The notes under the pieces: model-generated | Database searches by the model: none | What the model saw: the letters and a program-made list of their open reading frames with translations, nothing else | Told to the model about the DNA's origin: nothing | In this document: piece by piece, positions 36,995-46,342 of the stretch | Layout of the letters: each line of letters opens with the position of its first letter | Position numbering within the stretch: position 1 is the stretch's first letter | DNA from: Tepidisphaera sp. | Lineage (GTDB): Bacteria > Planctomycetota > Phycisphaerae > Phycisphaerales > UBA1924 | NCBI GenBank assembly: GCA_016124375.1 | Contig: WGNV01000005.1 | Span: forward strand, 170,379 to 234,378 | DNA: 64,000 nucleotides | Direction of reading: 5' to 3' | Made by a program: the position numbers and the translations under genes

Positions 36995-38962
36995 ATGCCG
37001 ACGCTTCTCGAGACCATCCGTACGCCCCAGGACATCAAGGCCTTCACCATCCCCCAGTTGCAGCAACTGGCCCAGGAGATGCGCAAGGCCATTACGGATC
37101 AGGTCTCCAAGACCGGCGGACACCTCGCCCCCAACCTGGGCGTCGTCGAGCTGTCCATCGCGATGCACTACGTATTCGACTTCGGCTTCGACCGCCTGCT
37201 CTTCGACGTCGGGCACCAGTGCTACCCGCACAAACTGCTGACCGGCCGCCTGCCGCTCTTGGGCAAGCTCCGCACCCGCGATGGGATGGCGGGCTTCCCC
37301 GAGCCCCGCGAAAGTTCGTACGACCTCTTCAGCGTGGGCCATGCCGGCACGGGCATTTCGACCGCCGTGGGCATGGCCCGGGGCGACACCCTGAACAAAG
37401 ACGCGTATGACGCCACGACCAACCCGACAGGGCGGCGCGTCGTCACAATCATCGGCGATGCGTCAATCGTCAATGGCGTGGCGATGGAAGGCCTGAACAA
37501 CGCCGGCACGCTCAAGCGCCAGTTCCTGGTCATCCTCAACGACAACGGCATGTCGATCAGCAAGCCCCAGGGCGCTGTGTCGCATTACTTCGACCGCCTG
37601 CGGCTGTCGCACTTCTACACCGACTTCAAGAAGTCGGCCAAGGAAGCCCTGCAGGGCCTGCCCGGGGGCGAAACCCTTCGCGAGGCCTACCACATGATGG
37701 GCGAGGCCTGCAAGGCCGTCGTCAACGAAGGCGCGTGGTTCGAGCACTTCGGGCTCGTCACCGTCGGCCCGATCGACGGGCATGACCTGCCAACGCTCAT
37801 CGAGTTCATGCGCGAGGCACGCGACTTTGGCCGCCCGATGGTGCTGCACGTCAAGACGATCAAGGGCAAGGGCTTCGAGGCCGCGGAAAACGACGCGACG
37901 CGTTTCCACTCTCCGCCCGCGTTCAAAGTAAGCGACGACCTGGAGCAGGAAGGCTGTCGCGTCGAGCTCAAGAGCGAGGGCCGGAGTTTCACCACCGCCT
38001 TTGCCGACGCGTTGTTCGACGTGATGGAGCACGACCAGAAGGTCGTCACCTGCACCGCGGCCATGCCCGACGGCACCGGCCTCAGCAAGATCATGCCCAA
38101 GTTCCCCGATCGCTCGTGGGATGTGGGTATCTGCGAATCCCACGGCTTGGACATGATGGCGGGCCTGGCCAAGACCGGCTGGAAGCCCTTCTTTGCCGTC
38201 TACGCCACGTTTCTCCAGCGAGCCTTCGACCAGTGCTTCCAGGAATCCAGCCTGCAGGGCCTGCCCGTGCGCCTCTGCCTCGATCGCGCCGGTCTGGTCG
38301 GCGGCGACGGCGCCGTGCACCACGGCTTCTGCGATGTGGCCATCCTGCGCACCCTGCCCAAGGCCGTGCTCATGGCCGCGGCTGACGAACCCAGCCTCCG
38401 CGCCTCCCTCGAGTTCATGCGTACGTACGAGGCCGGCCTCTCCGCCGTGCGCTACCCGCGCGATACCGTCTCCGAACGCCTGATCGACCAGGTTTGCCCC
38501 CCCTTCGTGCTTGGCAAGGCCCGGTGCCTTTCGTCCAAGTTTGACGTGCAGGCAGGCAAGGCCCCGCCCGATGTGGCGGTGCTGGCCTTCGGCACGCTGG
38601 TCATGGGCGCGCTCGACGCCGCCGACTCGTTGGCGGGCATCATCGACGTCGGCGTGTGGGACGCCCGCTTCGCCAAACCCGTGGACAAGGACCTCATCAA
38701 GGCTCTCCTCGAGCGGGGCGTGCCGATCGTGACGATCGAAGACCACAGCGTGGTCGGAGGCTTCGGCACCGCGGTCCTCGAAGCGGCCCAGGAGCTCGGG
38801 CTGGACGCGTCGCACGTCACGCGCCTGGGCCTGCCCGACGCATGGGTCTACCAGGACAGCCGGGCCAAGCAGCTGGCCGAGGTCGGCATGGACGTGCCGG
38901 GCATCATCAAGACCATCCGCGAGGCAGCCTCGAAGCGCAGCGCGGGCGTGATGGCGAAGTAA
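36995..38962 (+). CDS. dxs: 1-deoxy-D-xylulose-5-phosphate synthase
   Basis: Thiamine-diphosphate enzyme joining pyruvate and glyceraldehyde 3-phosphate, first step of the MEP isoprenoid pathway. 655 residues. Motifs: HLAPNLGVVELSIAMHYVFD, DVGHQCYPHKLLTGR, the ThDP-binding GDASIVNG...LNNAG and LNDNGMSIS, then the transketolase pyrimidine domain with DRAGLVGGDGAVHHG and C-terminal VTIEDHSVVGGFG. ATG 36995 is preferred over the longer frame since it follows AGGAAA and gives the usual N-terminus. It neighbours ispA, giving a small isoprenoid cluster. Confidence 0.93.
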   Translation: MPTLLETIRTPQDIKAFTIPQLQQLAQEMRKAITDQVSKTGGHLAPNLGVVELSIAMHYVFDFGFDRLLFDVGHQCYPHKLLTGRLPLLGKLRTRDGMAGFPEPRESSYDLFSVGHAGTGISTAVGMARGDTLNKDAYDATTNPTGRRVVTIIGDASIVNGVAMEGLNNAGTLKRQFLVILNDNGMSISKPQGAVSHYFDRLRLSHFYTDFKKSAKEALQGLPGGETLREAYHMMGEACKAVVNEGAWFEHFGLVTVGPIDGHDLPTLIEFMREARDFGRPMVLHVKTIKGKGFEAAENDATRFHSPPAFKVSDDLEQEGCRVELKSEGRSFTTAFADALFDVMEHDQKVVTCTAAMPDGTGLSKIMPKFPDRSWDVGICESHGLDMMAGLAKTGWKPFFAVYATFLQRAFDQCFQESSLQGLPVRLCLDRAGLVGGDGAVHHGFCDVAILRTLPKAVLMAAADEPSLRASLEFMRTYEAGLSAVRYPRDTVSERLIDQVCPPFVLGKARCLSSKFDVQAGKAPPDVAVLAFGTLVMGALDAADSLAGIIDVGVWDARFAKPVDKDLIKALLERGVPIVTIEDHSVVGGFGTAVLEAAQELGLDASHVTRLGLPDAWVYQDSRAKQLAEVGMDVPGIIKTIREAASKRSAGVMAK

Positions 38963-38982
38963 GTCAGATCTAGATCGTCGGG

Positions 38983-39657
38983 TCAGCGCGACGCCGGAGT
39001 ATTGCTCTGGGCGCTTTCCCATTCCTGAATGGCAACTAGAGGCGTGTCGCTCGATATGACAGCGTTACCGCCGAATTTTTCCAACGCGATCGATTCTGGA
39101 TCACTGAGACTCTCCGCGGGCAAACGCAGGGGCTGTCGGAATTTAGCAATTGCCCAACCATCGACCTTATCCGTCACCAGTTGCTCTCGCAGGAGCCTGG
39201 CGTCGGGCGCCCCGGAGGTTGCAAATATCCTGAGGGGCAGGTCCCACTGTATACGGCACCGATATGCGTAGGGGTAAGCCCACTTGTGCGGCGCCAATGC
39301 CTGACTCACCACCCCATCACTGAATCGGATATCAAACTGCGGTGACCACTCCTTCCTGGGCGCGAGGTCGTAATTCGAGTAATCCTGAAATTCATTTGCC
39401 AATCGCGTGGCATCATCAACGCCAGCTCTTGACGCTGCCACCACGTCCACATAAAGGTACTTGTCAGACCCAACGAGCCACGCCCTATCCACCAGCACCA
39501 CCCGATCGCCCGGCACACGAGAGAGGCGATCGGTGGTCTGCGGGCTGAGCATGGCGGTCGGTGCCGGCGGGCGGGGAGGCATCGCCATAGGCGAACACCC
39601 CGCAAGCGCCAAGACTGAGTTTGCAACCATCAAACCAAGAACGCGAACACGCACCAT
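38983..39657 (-). CDS. Hypothetical lipoprotein
   Basis: Not recognised. The 224-residue product begins with a lipoprotein signal (lipobox LALAGC, Cys about residue 21), then a Pro/Met-rich linker and a mature part with VVLVDRAWLVGSDKYLYVDV. Codon use is less GC-rich than in the flanking genes, suggesting later arrival. ATG 39657 follows GGAGG at 5 bases, which decides against the ATG at 39669. Its own promoter is visible upstream. Confidence 0.75.
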   Translation of the reverse strand: MVRVRVLGLMVANSVLALAGCSPMAMPPRPPAPTAMLSPQTTDRLSRVPGDRVVLVDRAWLVGSDKYLYVDVVAASRAGVDDATRLANEFQDYSNYDLAPRKEWSPQFDIRFSDGVVSQALAPHKWAYPYAYRCRIQWDLPLRIFATSGAPDARLLREQLVTDKVDGWAIAKFRQPLRLPAESLSDPESIALEKFGGNAVISSDTPLVAIQEWESAQSNTPASR

Positions 39658-39688
39658 GACAGCCTCCATCGCTGGGTTGCGTCACACT

Positions 39689-39715
39689 GTTCTAGATATT
39701 ATTCAGGAATGTCAA
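39689..39715 (-). promoter_or_regulatory. Promoter of the 39657 lipoprotein gene
   Basis: Minus strand TTGACA (39710-39715) and TAGAAC (39689-39694) with 15 bases between, short of the ideal 17, in an AT-rich setting. Confidence 0.5.
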
Positions 39716-39739
39716 ATGAGGCCCGTATCCCCGAACGCC

Positions 39740-42700
39740 TCACTGCCCGCCGATGCGTGAGCCCAGGTTCTTGCCCCCAAGGCCCACGACACCCACGCCT
39801 CCGGTGCTGCCGTAGGGCGTGACGTTGACGCTCACGCCGGTTTCGCCCGTGATCTGGTCGGTCGCCACGGCGACCGCCAGCTCAAGGCTGCGGAACTTGC
39901 GGTGGATCTCCACGATCGCAGTCTGGAAGTCGCCGGTCGTCGCGTCAAACTCCGCGCCCAGCGTGAGCGAGTACTTGCTGGTCAGTTCATAGCTCAGCAC
40001 GATGTTGAGGAACGTGCTGTCCTCGGGGTTGAGGAATCTCAGGTCCACCGCCGCCGAGAACTTCGGGGCTTCGCGGATGAGCAGGCCCACGCTCGTTGTC
40101 GCCACCTCGTTCTTGTCGAAGTTGAAGATCTCCCCGGCCGTGAGGCTGGTCGCGTCGGTGAGCCGCAGCGCGGCATCCACCGTCCCCCACTGCCCGGCGT
40201 TGGAGTACTCCGGGCGATAATCGAAGAACCGGCCGAAGGGACTGGTCTGGTCGGTGTCGCCCGTCGAGTAGATGTAGTTGGTGCTGAGCGTCAGCAGATC
40301 GACGTTGTGCCACTGCCCGGGCCCGCCCCGCTGCGTCTGCAGGGTCTGGTTGATCCCGACCTTGTACATCCCTCCATCAACGAGCTGCTCGACCGACTGG
40401 TCGTACACCGGCAGGTCCTGGCTCTTGACGTTGGTGCCCGAGTACCAGATGGTGGCGTTGGGCTCGATGATGTGGCGCAGGCGGTGAATGTCCAGCAGTT
40501 CCGAATCCGCATCGTCGTACACCCGCTGCAGCGTCGTGCTGAAGCGCACGCCCGCCGCACCCCACAGCCGGGTGTTGTCGCTCTCATCGGGCGAAAACGC
40601 GGCAAAGTCGTTGTCGTACCACGTCACCCGCCCCACCACGAACGGATTGATCTTGATCGGCCCCAGCTCGGTCTGCATCGACAGCTCGTGCCGGGTGTCC
40701 AGCCGGATCACCCCGTCCTCCGACAACCCGCGCCCCGACAGCACGTTGGCGAAGTTCTGGTTGGCGTTGATCCCGAACGCCGCCTGCGCGATGCGGTCGT
40801 TGATCAGCCCGTGCTCGGCCGCCGTTGCGGTGTCGAAGTTCAGTTGCATCCGGGCGGCGCTGTACTCGGAGGTGTACGTGAGGAACCCGGGCGCCAGCCC
40901 GCCCAGCACGTCGTCGGCGAGCCTCGCGTACGTCACCTGCGGCGTCTTGGTGACGCTGTAGCCCTGGCTCTCTTCCAGGTATTCGTTGGTCAGGAAGTCA
41001 TTCAGGCTGCCCCGCACCTCCAGCGACAGGTACGAGTTGTCCTCCAGGCGCCTGGCGTCGAGCGAGTTCGTGAACTCGCGGCTCGTCCGCCCCAGCTCCG
41101 CGAAAAACGCCGGCACGAACGTCGGATCGCTCTGGTAGGAGATCTCGCCGAAGATGGTCCACTTGTCGTCGATGCGCCAGCGTTCCTCGCCGTAGATGAT
41201 CCCGCGGAAATCCTGGTCGTGGTTGAACTTCGCACCCGACTGGGTCGTGTCCCACCCGCGATCGATCGGCAGCGTGTACGCGAACAGCTCTCCCTGCTGC
41301 GAGTCCTCTTTCCAGTCCGCCTTCACGCCGATCGCCGGCCCGCGCTCGATGTACAGGTCCGTCAGCAGGTCAACGTTCGCGTTGCTCGGCGACTCCAGCC
41401 CCAGCAGCGCGTACGCGTTCCACACCCAGGCCAGCTCGAGCCCCGAGCCCGAACGATTGCGAAGCACGAAGTTCTTCAGCGTCTTGTCGTTGGGGTCGCC
41501 CGCGAACTCCGGGAACCAGAAGAACGGCATCCCCTCGAACGTCGGCTCAATCCCCTTCGCCTCGACCCACGTCGTCGTCTGGGGCGGGGCCGCCGGGTTC
41601 AGCACGCTGGTCCGCTGCTCAGGCGCCTGTTTCTTGGTGATGGTGAACTTGGAGACGCCCAGGCTCAGCTCGCTGTCGGCGAAGGATGTGTTGGTGATCT
41701 GGGCATCCTCGCCCGTGAACGTGCTCGCCGCCGTCTGGCGCAGCGTCTTGGCCCGCACGTACAGGGTCAGTTTCTGCAGTTGGTCGTAGGTCCAGAAGAC
41801 CGCGTCCAGCACCACCGCCTTGTTGGCCTGCACGTCGTAATAGACCTCGGCGCCGCGCAGCGTGTACTGGCCGTCGGTGGCCATCGCGTCGCCCTCGATG
41901 TAGATGCCCCTCACCTGTTCAACGCCCAGACGCAGCATGTCGCTGATCGGCCCGGGCTTGGTAAACACAACCGCCCGCTGCGCCGACAGCTGCAGCAGAT
42001 GCCCGGTGCGCGGATCGCTGTACTGCAGCGTCACGCCCCCGGACGCGATGATCGAGTTGTCGTCGTCGCCCCGCACCAGCGTCACATCGCCCGGCGCGAT
42101 CACGATGATGCCATCCTTGGCGAAGATCGGGTCGCCGGGGTTGCGCTTGCCGCCTGGGGCCTCCCCAGCCGAATCGCCCGCGACCCTCGCGGGCTCGGGC
42201 GAGGCCGGCAAACCCGGACCGCCCGCCCCGGGCTGGGCGGCTCCGCCTGGTCCGGGCTGAGCAGTCTCGCCTGGTCCGGGCTTGGGCTCCACCGGCCTCA
42301 TCCCCGGCAAAGGCCCGTTCGCCAATCTCTCCGGCGGGGGCACGATGCCTCCCGCGCGGGTCGGGGGCGTGATCCCCCGATCAGCCCACTGCGAAAACGC
42401 CGCGGCTTCCAGGGCCGCGTCGGGCACGAACACCGGCACCGGAGGCGGCGTCACGGGCTTGCCCGCATTCAGCTCCCGCCGCTGCGATTTCGCCAGCGCC
42501 GCTTTTCCCGCCTCCAGCGTCGCCCCTTCGGCCTCGGTCGTCTCCGAGGGGGGCGAGGCTAGCACCAGCGCCCCGTTGACAAGCACCGACGAATCCGCCG
42601 TCAGCACCGCGCGGACCGGCATGCTGTCGGCGTTGAACGACGACCCGCCCGCCGATTCCGCGCTGGCCCGCACCCCGTCCAGGTACATGAACAGCTGCTG

Positions 42701-43084
42701 CACATCGCCGGATGCCCGGTGCAGGCGTGCCAGCCACACCACCGCCCGGTCGGCGTGAAAGGTGTATTCGCCCACACTCGCGACCACCTGCCCGCTGACG
42801 AAGATCCGTCGCGTGTCGCCCTGATCCCACACATTCACCCGCAGCCCGTTGATCGCAAAATCGCCCTTGATCGCCCCCTGCGAAAACGCCACCGACGTGA
42901 AGTCGTAAGGCCCGCTGTTCGCCACGGCTTCGCCCGCCGCCGCCTTCCCGCCCGCCTCCGGCTGTTCAGGCTGGGGCGAGTTCGCGGCACCCGGCTCGGG
43001 CTGAAGCGCAGCCGCGGCGCACGTTCCCGCGCACGCGGCCAGCATCGCAACTTGGAGCATGCGCCAACGGCGCGACAAGGTCAT
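39740..43084 (-). CDS. lptD: LptD-like LPS-assembly outer-membrane protein
   Basis: Outer-membrane translocon that inserts lipopolysaccharide into the outer leaflet. 1114 residues against 750-900 in proteobacteria. A signal peptide (1-25) is followed by an OstA/LptA-like region in two parts separated by a Pro/Gly-rich low-complexity stretch (about 210-310); the second part has IVIAPGDVTLVRGDDD and REAEVYYD-like strands. The C-terminal 600 residues show alternating aromatic beta-strands of a barrel (GLELAWVWNAYALLG, WTIFGEISYQSDPTF, LSMQTELGPIKINPF). The conserved cysteines of E. coli LptD are not obvious. TAGCAT lies 9 bases before the ATG. Confidence 0.78.
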   Translation of the reverse strand: MTLSRRWRMLQVAMLAACAGTCAAAALQPEPGAANSPQPEQPEAGGKAAAGEAVANSGPYDFTSVAFSQGAIKGDFAINGLRVNVWDQGDTRRIFVSGQVVASVGEYTFHADRAVVWLARLHRASGDVQQLFMYLDGVRASAESAGGSSFNADSMPVRAVLTADSSVLVNGALVLASPPSETTEAEGATLEAGKAALAKSQRRELNAGKPVTPPPVPVFVPDAALEAAAFSQWADRGITPPTRAGGIVPPPERLANGPLPGMRPVEPKPGPGETAQPGPGGAAQPGAGGPGLPASPEPARVAGDSAGEAPGGKRNPGDPIFAKDGIIVIAPGDVTLVRGDDDNSIIASGGVTLQYSDPRTGHLLQLSAQRAVVFTKPGPISDMLRLGVEQVRGIYIEGDAMATDGQYTLRGAEVYYDVQANKAVVLDAVFWTYDQLQKLTLYVRAKTLRQTAASTFTGEDAQITNTSFADSELSLGVSKFTITKKQAPEQRTSVLNPAAPPQTTTWVEAKGIEPTFEGMPFFWFPEFAGDPNDKTLKNFVLRNRSGSGLELAWVWNAYALLGLESPSNANVDLLTDLYIERGPAIGVKADWKEDSQQGELFAYTLPIDRGWDTTQSGAKFNHDQDFRGIIYGEERWRIDDKWTIFGEISYQSDPTFVPAFFAELGRTSREFTNSLDARRLEDNSYLSLEVRGSLNDFLTNEYLEESQGYSVTKTPQVTYARLADDVLGGLAPGFLTYTSEYSAARMQLNFDTATAAEHGLINDRIAQAAFGINANQNFANVLSGRGLSEDGVIRLDTRHELSMQTELGPIKINPFVVGRVTWYDNDFAAFSPDESDNTRLWGAAGVRFSTTLQRVYDDADSELLDIHRLRHIIEPNATIWYSGTNVKSQDLPVYDQSVEQLVDGGMYKVGINQTLQTQRGGPGQWHNVDLLTLSTNYIYSTGDTDQTSPFGRFFDYRPEYSNAGQWGTVDAALRLTDATSLTAGEIFNFDKNEVATTSVGLLIREAPKFSAAVDLRFLNPEDSTFLNIVLSYELTSKYSLTLGAEFDATTGDFQTAIVEIHRKFRSLELAVAVATDQITGETGVSVNVTPYGSTGGVGVVGLGGKNLGSRIGGQ

Positions 43085-43142
43085 AGAGGGCGGATGCTAC
43101 GACCCCACGGGCCCGGGCACAAGCCGGGTGTTGATCGGGTTC

Positions 43143-44300
43143 CTAGGCGAGGGCGGGCGTGCCCGCGGGCAGGCTGATCTCTGCCGCCAGCCGCTCAAAC
43201 ACGAACAGCATGTTCACGTTGCTGTCCAGGGCTCGCTCGGCCTGGCGGATGGCATCCAGCCGGTCGGCGGCTCGGGCCGGATCGGTCCTCGACAGCCCCC
43301 GCCGCAGGTGGGCCGCGACCAGGCGCAACATCCGCTCGCACGCCATGCGGTTTCCCAGTTCCTTGCTGTTGTTGTCGTCCTTGTCGGCAAAGTCCTTGGC
43401 CCAGGCGTCGATAAGCTCGTGCATCGCGGGCCCGAGCTCCGCGGCATACTCGCCCTTGTCCGCCCGCGCCAGCAGGGGCGACAGCTTTTCCCACCAGGCC
43501 GCGAGGTTTTCGGTGATAGCCGCGGCCAGCATGCCGGGCGAGCCCGACGCAAACTCCAACAGCCACGCCTCCTGCTCAGCGGGCAGTTCGAGCCCGGCGC
43601 CTCGCGCCCAGCGGCGAAGGTCCGCGTCGCTCAACGACCCGAAAAACACCCGCTGGCAGCGGCTGCGAATCGTGGGCAGCAAATACTCCTCGGCGCTGGT
43701 GACCAGGATGATCACCGTCCGCTCCGGGGGTTCCTCCAGAAACTTCAAAAGCGCGTTCTGCCCCGCGATGTTCAACAACTCCGCCTCATCGATGATGAAC
43801 ACCTTCGACGCCATCGCCTCGCTGCGCACCGAGGCGTTGAGCGCCCCCGGCGCGAGCACGAAGTCACGCAGCACGTCGATGGGAATGCTCGCGAGTTTTC
43901 GCGACCTCACCGTCGCGTCGTCGTGAAACTTCGCCAGTTCCTTCACCACCAGGTGCAGGTCCGGGTGCGTGCCCGAGGCGAGCAGGCGCTGCGTCTGGCT
44001 GTCTGGGTCGGGCGCGATCTCGCCCGAAAGCCCGGGGGCCGAGGTCGGGTCGAGCAGCACCGCCCCGAACGCGAGGGCCGCGGTGCACTTGCCCACCCCC
44101 GCCGGTCCATGGAAAATCCACGCGTGATGGATTCTGCCGCTGCGCATGGCATCCTGCAGCACCTTTGCCGCCCGGTCATGCCCGATGAGCGCCGAAAGCG
44201 CGATGGGCGCGGGCGTCAGGCGCGGGGCCTCGGGCAGGGCCTCGGCCTTCAGGGCCTTGCTCGCCTTCTCGGCCTTGGGTTTGGTGCTTCGCTTAGCCAC
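43143..44300 (-). CDS. holB: DNA polymerase III delta-prime subunit
   Basis: Clamp-loader AAA+ subunit. 385 residues: Lys/Ala-rich start, Walker A GPAGVGKCT (about 71-79), the delta-prime/gamma feature NALLKFLEEPPERTVIILVTS, sensor-like RSRCQRVFF, and a C-terminal helical collar. Intact Walker A and DEAELLN make it closer to gamma/tau-type ATP-binding in form than E. coli delta-prime; the small size and lack of a tau tail argue for HolB. GTG 44300 is taken as start: TACAGT ends 6 bases before it. Confidence 0.85.
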   Translation of the reverse strand: MAKRSTKPKAEKASKALKAEALPEAPRLTPAPIALSALIGHDRAAKVLQDAMRSGRIHHAWIFHGPAGVGKCTAALAFGAVLLDPTSAPGLSGEIAPDPDSQTQRLLASGTHPDLHLVVKELAKFHDDATVRSRKLASIPIDVLRDFVLAPGALNASVRSEAMASKVFIIDEAELLNIAGQNALLKFLEEPPERTVIILVTSAEEYLLPTIRSRCQRVFFGSLSDADLRRWARGAGLELPAEQEAWLLEFASGSPGMLAAAITENLAAWWEKLSPLLARADKGEYAAELGPAMHELIDAWAKDFADKDDNNSKELGNRMACERMLRLVAAHLRRGLSRTDPARAADRLDAIRQAERALDSNVNMLFVFERLAAEISLPAGTPALA

Positions 44301-44306
44301 GCCCCG

Positions 44307-44312
44307 ACTGTA
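44307..44312 (-). promoter_or_regulatory. -10-like TACAGT directly before the holB GTG
   Basis: TACAGT on the minus strand, six bases, GTG, with no Shine-Dalgarno. It lies in the short gap behind the coiled-coil gene stop (44318). Confidence 0.45.
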
Positions 44313-44317
44313 CGGGC

Positions 44318-44821
44318 CTACTCGTAGCCGGAAGAAAAATCATCCAGTCGCTTGTGCTGCTCGCGAATGTGCAGCTTGAGGCTCTCGACCTCCAGCCGCA
44401 GCTTCTCGATCGCCACCGAGTTGATCTGCTCGTGCCGCTGTCGGGCGGCCAGTTCGTGCTCGGCGATCTGCACCTGCGTCTGCAGCAACTGCGTTTCCAG
44501 TTGCATCTTCTTCAGCCCAACTTGGTTTATCATCTGCCCTTGCTCAAAGTGAAACTGCTCACGCTGCGCCTGCTCGGCCTGGAACCGCTGGCGGGCGGCC
44601 GACTCGGCCAACGTCGCCTTCCGCTGCTTGCGGGTATTGAAGTTATTGAAGAGCGACACAACGACGACCGCCAGGACCACGCTCAGCGTGAGCGCGAGAA
44701 AGATCTCCGCCTGCCGAGAATCCTCCGCCGGTGTCGACACCGCGAGCAGCGATTCCATCAGTTGTTGGGTCAAGCGCACGTTACCTCCCGCGGCAGCCCG
44801 CCGCCGAGAGATGTTAGACAT
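44318..44821 (-). CDS. Hypothetical single-span membrane protein with coiled coil
   Basis: Not recognised. 167 residues: a short N-terminal part, one membrane span (about 40-60, FLALTLSVVLAVVVVSLF) and a long Gln/Glu/Lys-rich coiled coil to the end (EQAQREQFHFEQGQMINQ, QLLQTQVQIAEHELAARQR). Its start overlaps the stop region of sthA by 8 bases, so translation is probably coupled to sthA. The role could be scaffolding, but nothing specific can be said. Confidence 0.72.
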   Translation of the reverse strand: MSNISRRRAAAGGNVRLTQQLMESLLAVSTPAEDSRQAEIFLALTLSVVLAVVVVSLFNNFNTRKQRKATLAESAARQRFQAEQAQREQFHFEQGQMINQVGLKKMQLETQLLQTQVQIAEHELAARQRHEQINSVAIEKLRLEVESLKLHIREQHKRLDDFSSGYE

Positions 44822-46232
44822 TCCGCAGCTTGTTCACCCCATTCAACGCCGCCACCTTGTAGCACTCCGCCAGCGTCGGCCAGTTGAACACCGCATTCAC
44901 GAAGTAATCCACCGTCGCCCCAAAGGCCATCGCCGCCTGCCCGATGTGGATCAGCTCCGTCGCCCCGGTCCCGATCGCATGCACGCCCAAAATCGTGCGG
45001 CTGTCCTGGTGAATCAGCAGCTTCAGCATCCCGATCTCATCGCCCAAGAGCTGCCCCCGCGCGATCTCCCGATACTGCGCCACCCCCGCCTCGTACGGAA
45101 TCCCGTCCTTGGTCAGTTGCTCCTCGGTCCAGCCCACCATGCTGATCTCTGGGATGCTGTAAATCCCATACGGCAGCGTGTTGCCATAGCTCGGGCAACT
45201 CTCCCCGAACATGCTGCACGCCGCCAGCCGGCCTTGCTCCATGCTGGTGCTGGCCAGCGCGGGGAACCCGATCACGTCGCCCACCGCGTAGATATGCGGC
45301 ACACTCGTCTGGTAGTGCTCGTTCACCTTGATCCGCCCGCGATCATCTGCCGAGAGCCCCGCCGCCGCCAGGTTCAGCGCGTCCGTCGCCCCCTGCCGCC
45401 CGATCGCGTACAGCAGGCAATCTGCCCGCAGCGTCTTGCCGCTCTCCAGCACCGCCTCGGCCATCACGTTGTTGGTCGTCCGTGCCCCCGGGGGCGGCTC
45501 CACCTTATTGATCGACACCACCTTCTCGCCCATCCGCAGCGTCACCCCCGCCTGGCGCAGGTGATACTGCAGCGCCTCGGCGATCTCCGCGTCGATGAAA
45601 TCCAGCAGCCGGTTCCGCCCCTCGATCAGCGTCACCTTCACGCCCAGCGCCGCCAGCATCGACGCATACTCGGTGCCGATCACCCCGCCCCCCACCACGA
45701 TCATCGACAGGGGCAGTTGCTTCAGGTGCAGCAGTTCGTCGCTCGTAATGATGTCGATGTCGTCAAACGAAATGTTCGCGGGCTTGGCCGGGCGCGTCCC
45801 CACCGCGATCACCACGTGCTCCGCCCGGATCGCCTCGCTGGCGTGCTCACCCGTCACGTCCACGATGTTCGCATCGCGAAACGCCGCCTTGCCCGTGATC
45901 AGTTCGATCCCGTTGCTCGCAAAGTGCCCACGCACGATCGAGATCTCGTTCTTGATGATCGCCTGGCACGCGCTGAACAGGTCGCTCAGGCTCACCCGCC
46001 CCCGCGCCGACATGAAATCCGAAAATCGCGGCATGAACGGGCTCTTCCCCGTCGCCGCCAATATCGCCTCGCGCAGCGCCTTGCTGGGGATCGTGCCGGT
46101 ATTGACCGCCGCCCCCCCCACCACCTCCGCCTTCTCAACGATGCACACGCGCTTGCCGAGCTTGGAAGCCTGGATGGCCGCCTTCTGCCCCGCGGGCCCG
46201 CTGCCGATGACGCAAAGATCGAACGTTCGCAT
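44814..46232 (-). CDS. sthA: Soluble pyridine nucleotide transhydrogenase
   Basis: Flavoprotein that transfers hydride between NADPH and NAD+. 472 residues, typical of SthA. FAD-binding GSGPAGQKAA at the N-terminus, NAD(P)-binding VVGGGVIGTEYASML, and the dimer end. The position of the redox disulfide in dihydrolipoamide-type relatives reads GGAAVNTGTIPSKALRE without cysteines, as is diagnostic for SthA. TAGCCT lies 8 bases upstream of the ATG and no Shine-Dalgarno is present, so the leader may be very short. The coiled-coil membrane gene follows with overlap. Confidence 0.92.
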   Translation of the reverse strand: MRTFDLCVIGSGPAGQKAAIQASKLGKRVCIVEKAEVVGGAAVNTGTIPSKALREAILAATGKSPFMPRFSDFMSARGRVSLSDLFSACQAIIKNEISIVRGHFASNGIELITGKAAFRDANIVDVTGEHASEAIRAEHVVIAVGTRPAKPANISFDDIDIITSDELLHLKQLPLSMIVVGGGVIGTEYASMLAALGVKVTLIEGRNRLLDFIDAEIAEALQYHLRQAGVTLRMGEKVVSINKVEPPPGARTTNNVMAEAVLESGKTLRADCLLYAIGRQGATDALNLAAAGLSADDRGRIKVNEHYQTSVPHIYAVGDVIGFPALASTSMEQGRLAACSMFGESCPSYGNTLPYGIYSIPEISMVGWTEEQLTKDGIPYEAGVAQYREIARGQLLGDEIGMLKLLIHQDSRTILGVHAIGTGATELIHIGQAAMAFGATVDYFVNAVFNWPTLAECYKVAALNGVNKLRNV

Positions 46233-46342
46233 AGACGATCAGGCTAGCAGGGTTTGGGGACGCGTTCCGGGGGGCGTAGCGGCTCCGGGGGTGAGTGCGA
46301 CCTTTGCGTCAACCACGTCCTGACCCTCAATACGCTTTCCCG

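Noticed and set aside
39902..42562. An 886-residue open frame antisense to lptD
   Set aside because: Arg/His/Val-rich shadow of a GC-rich gene; no motif or start signal.
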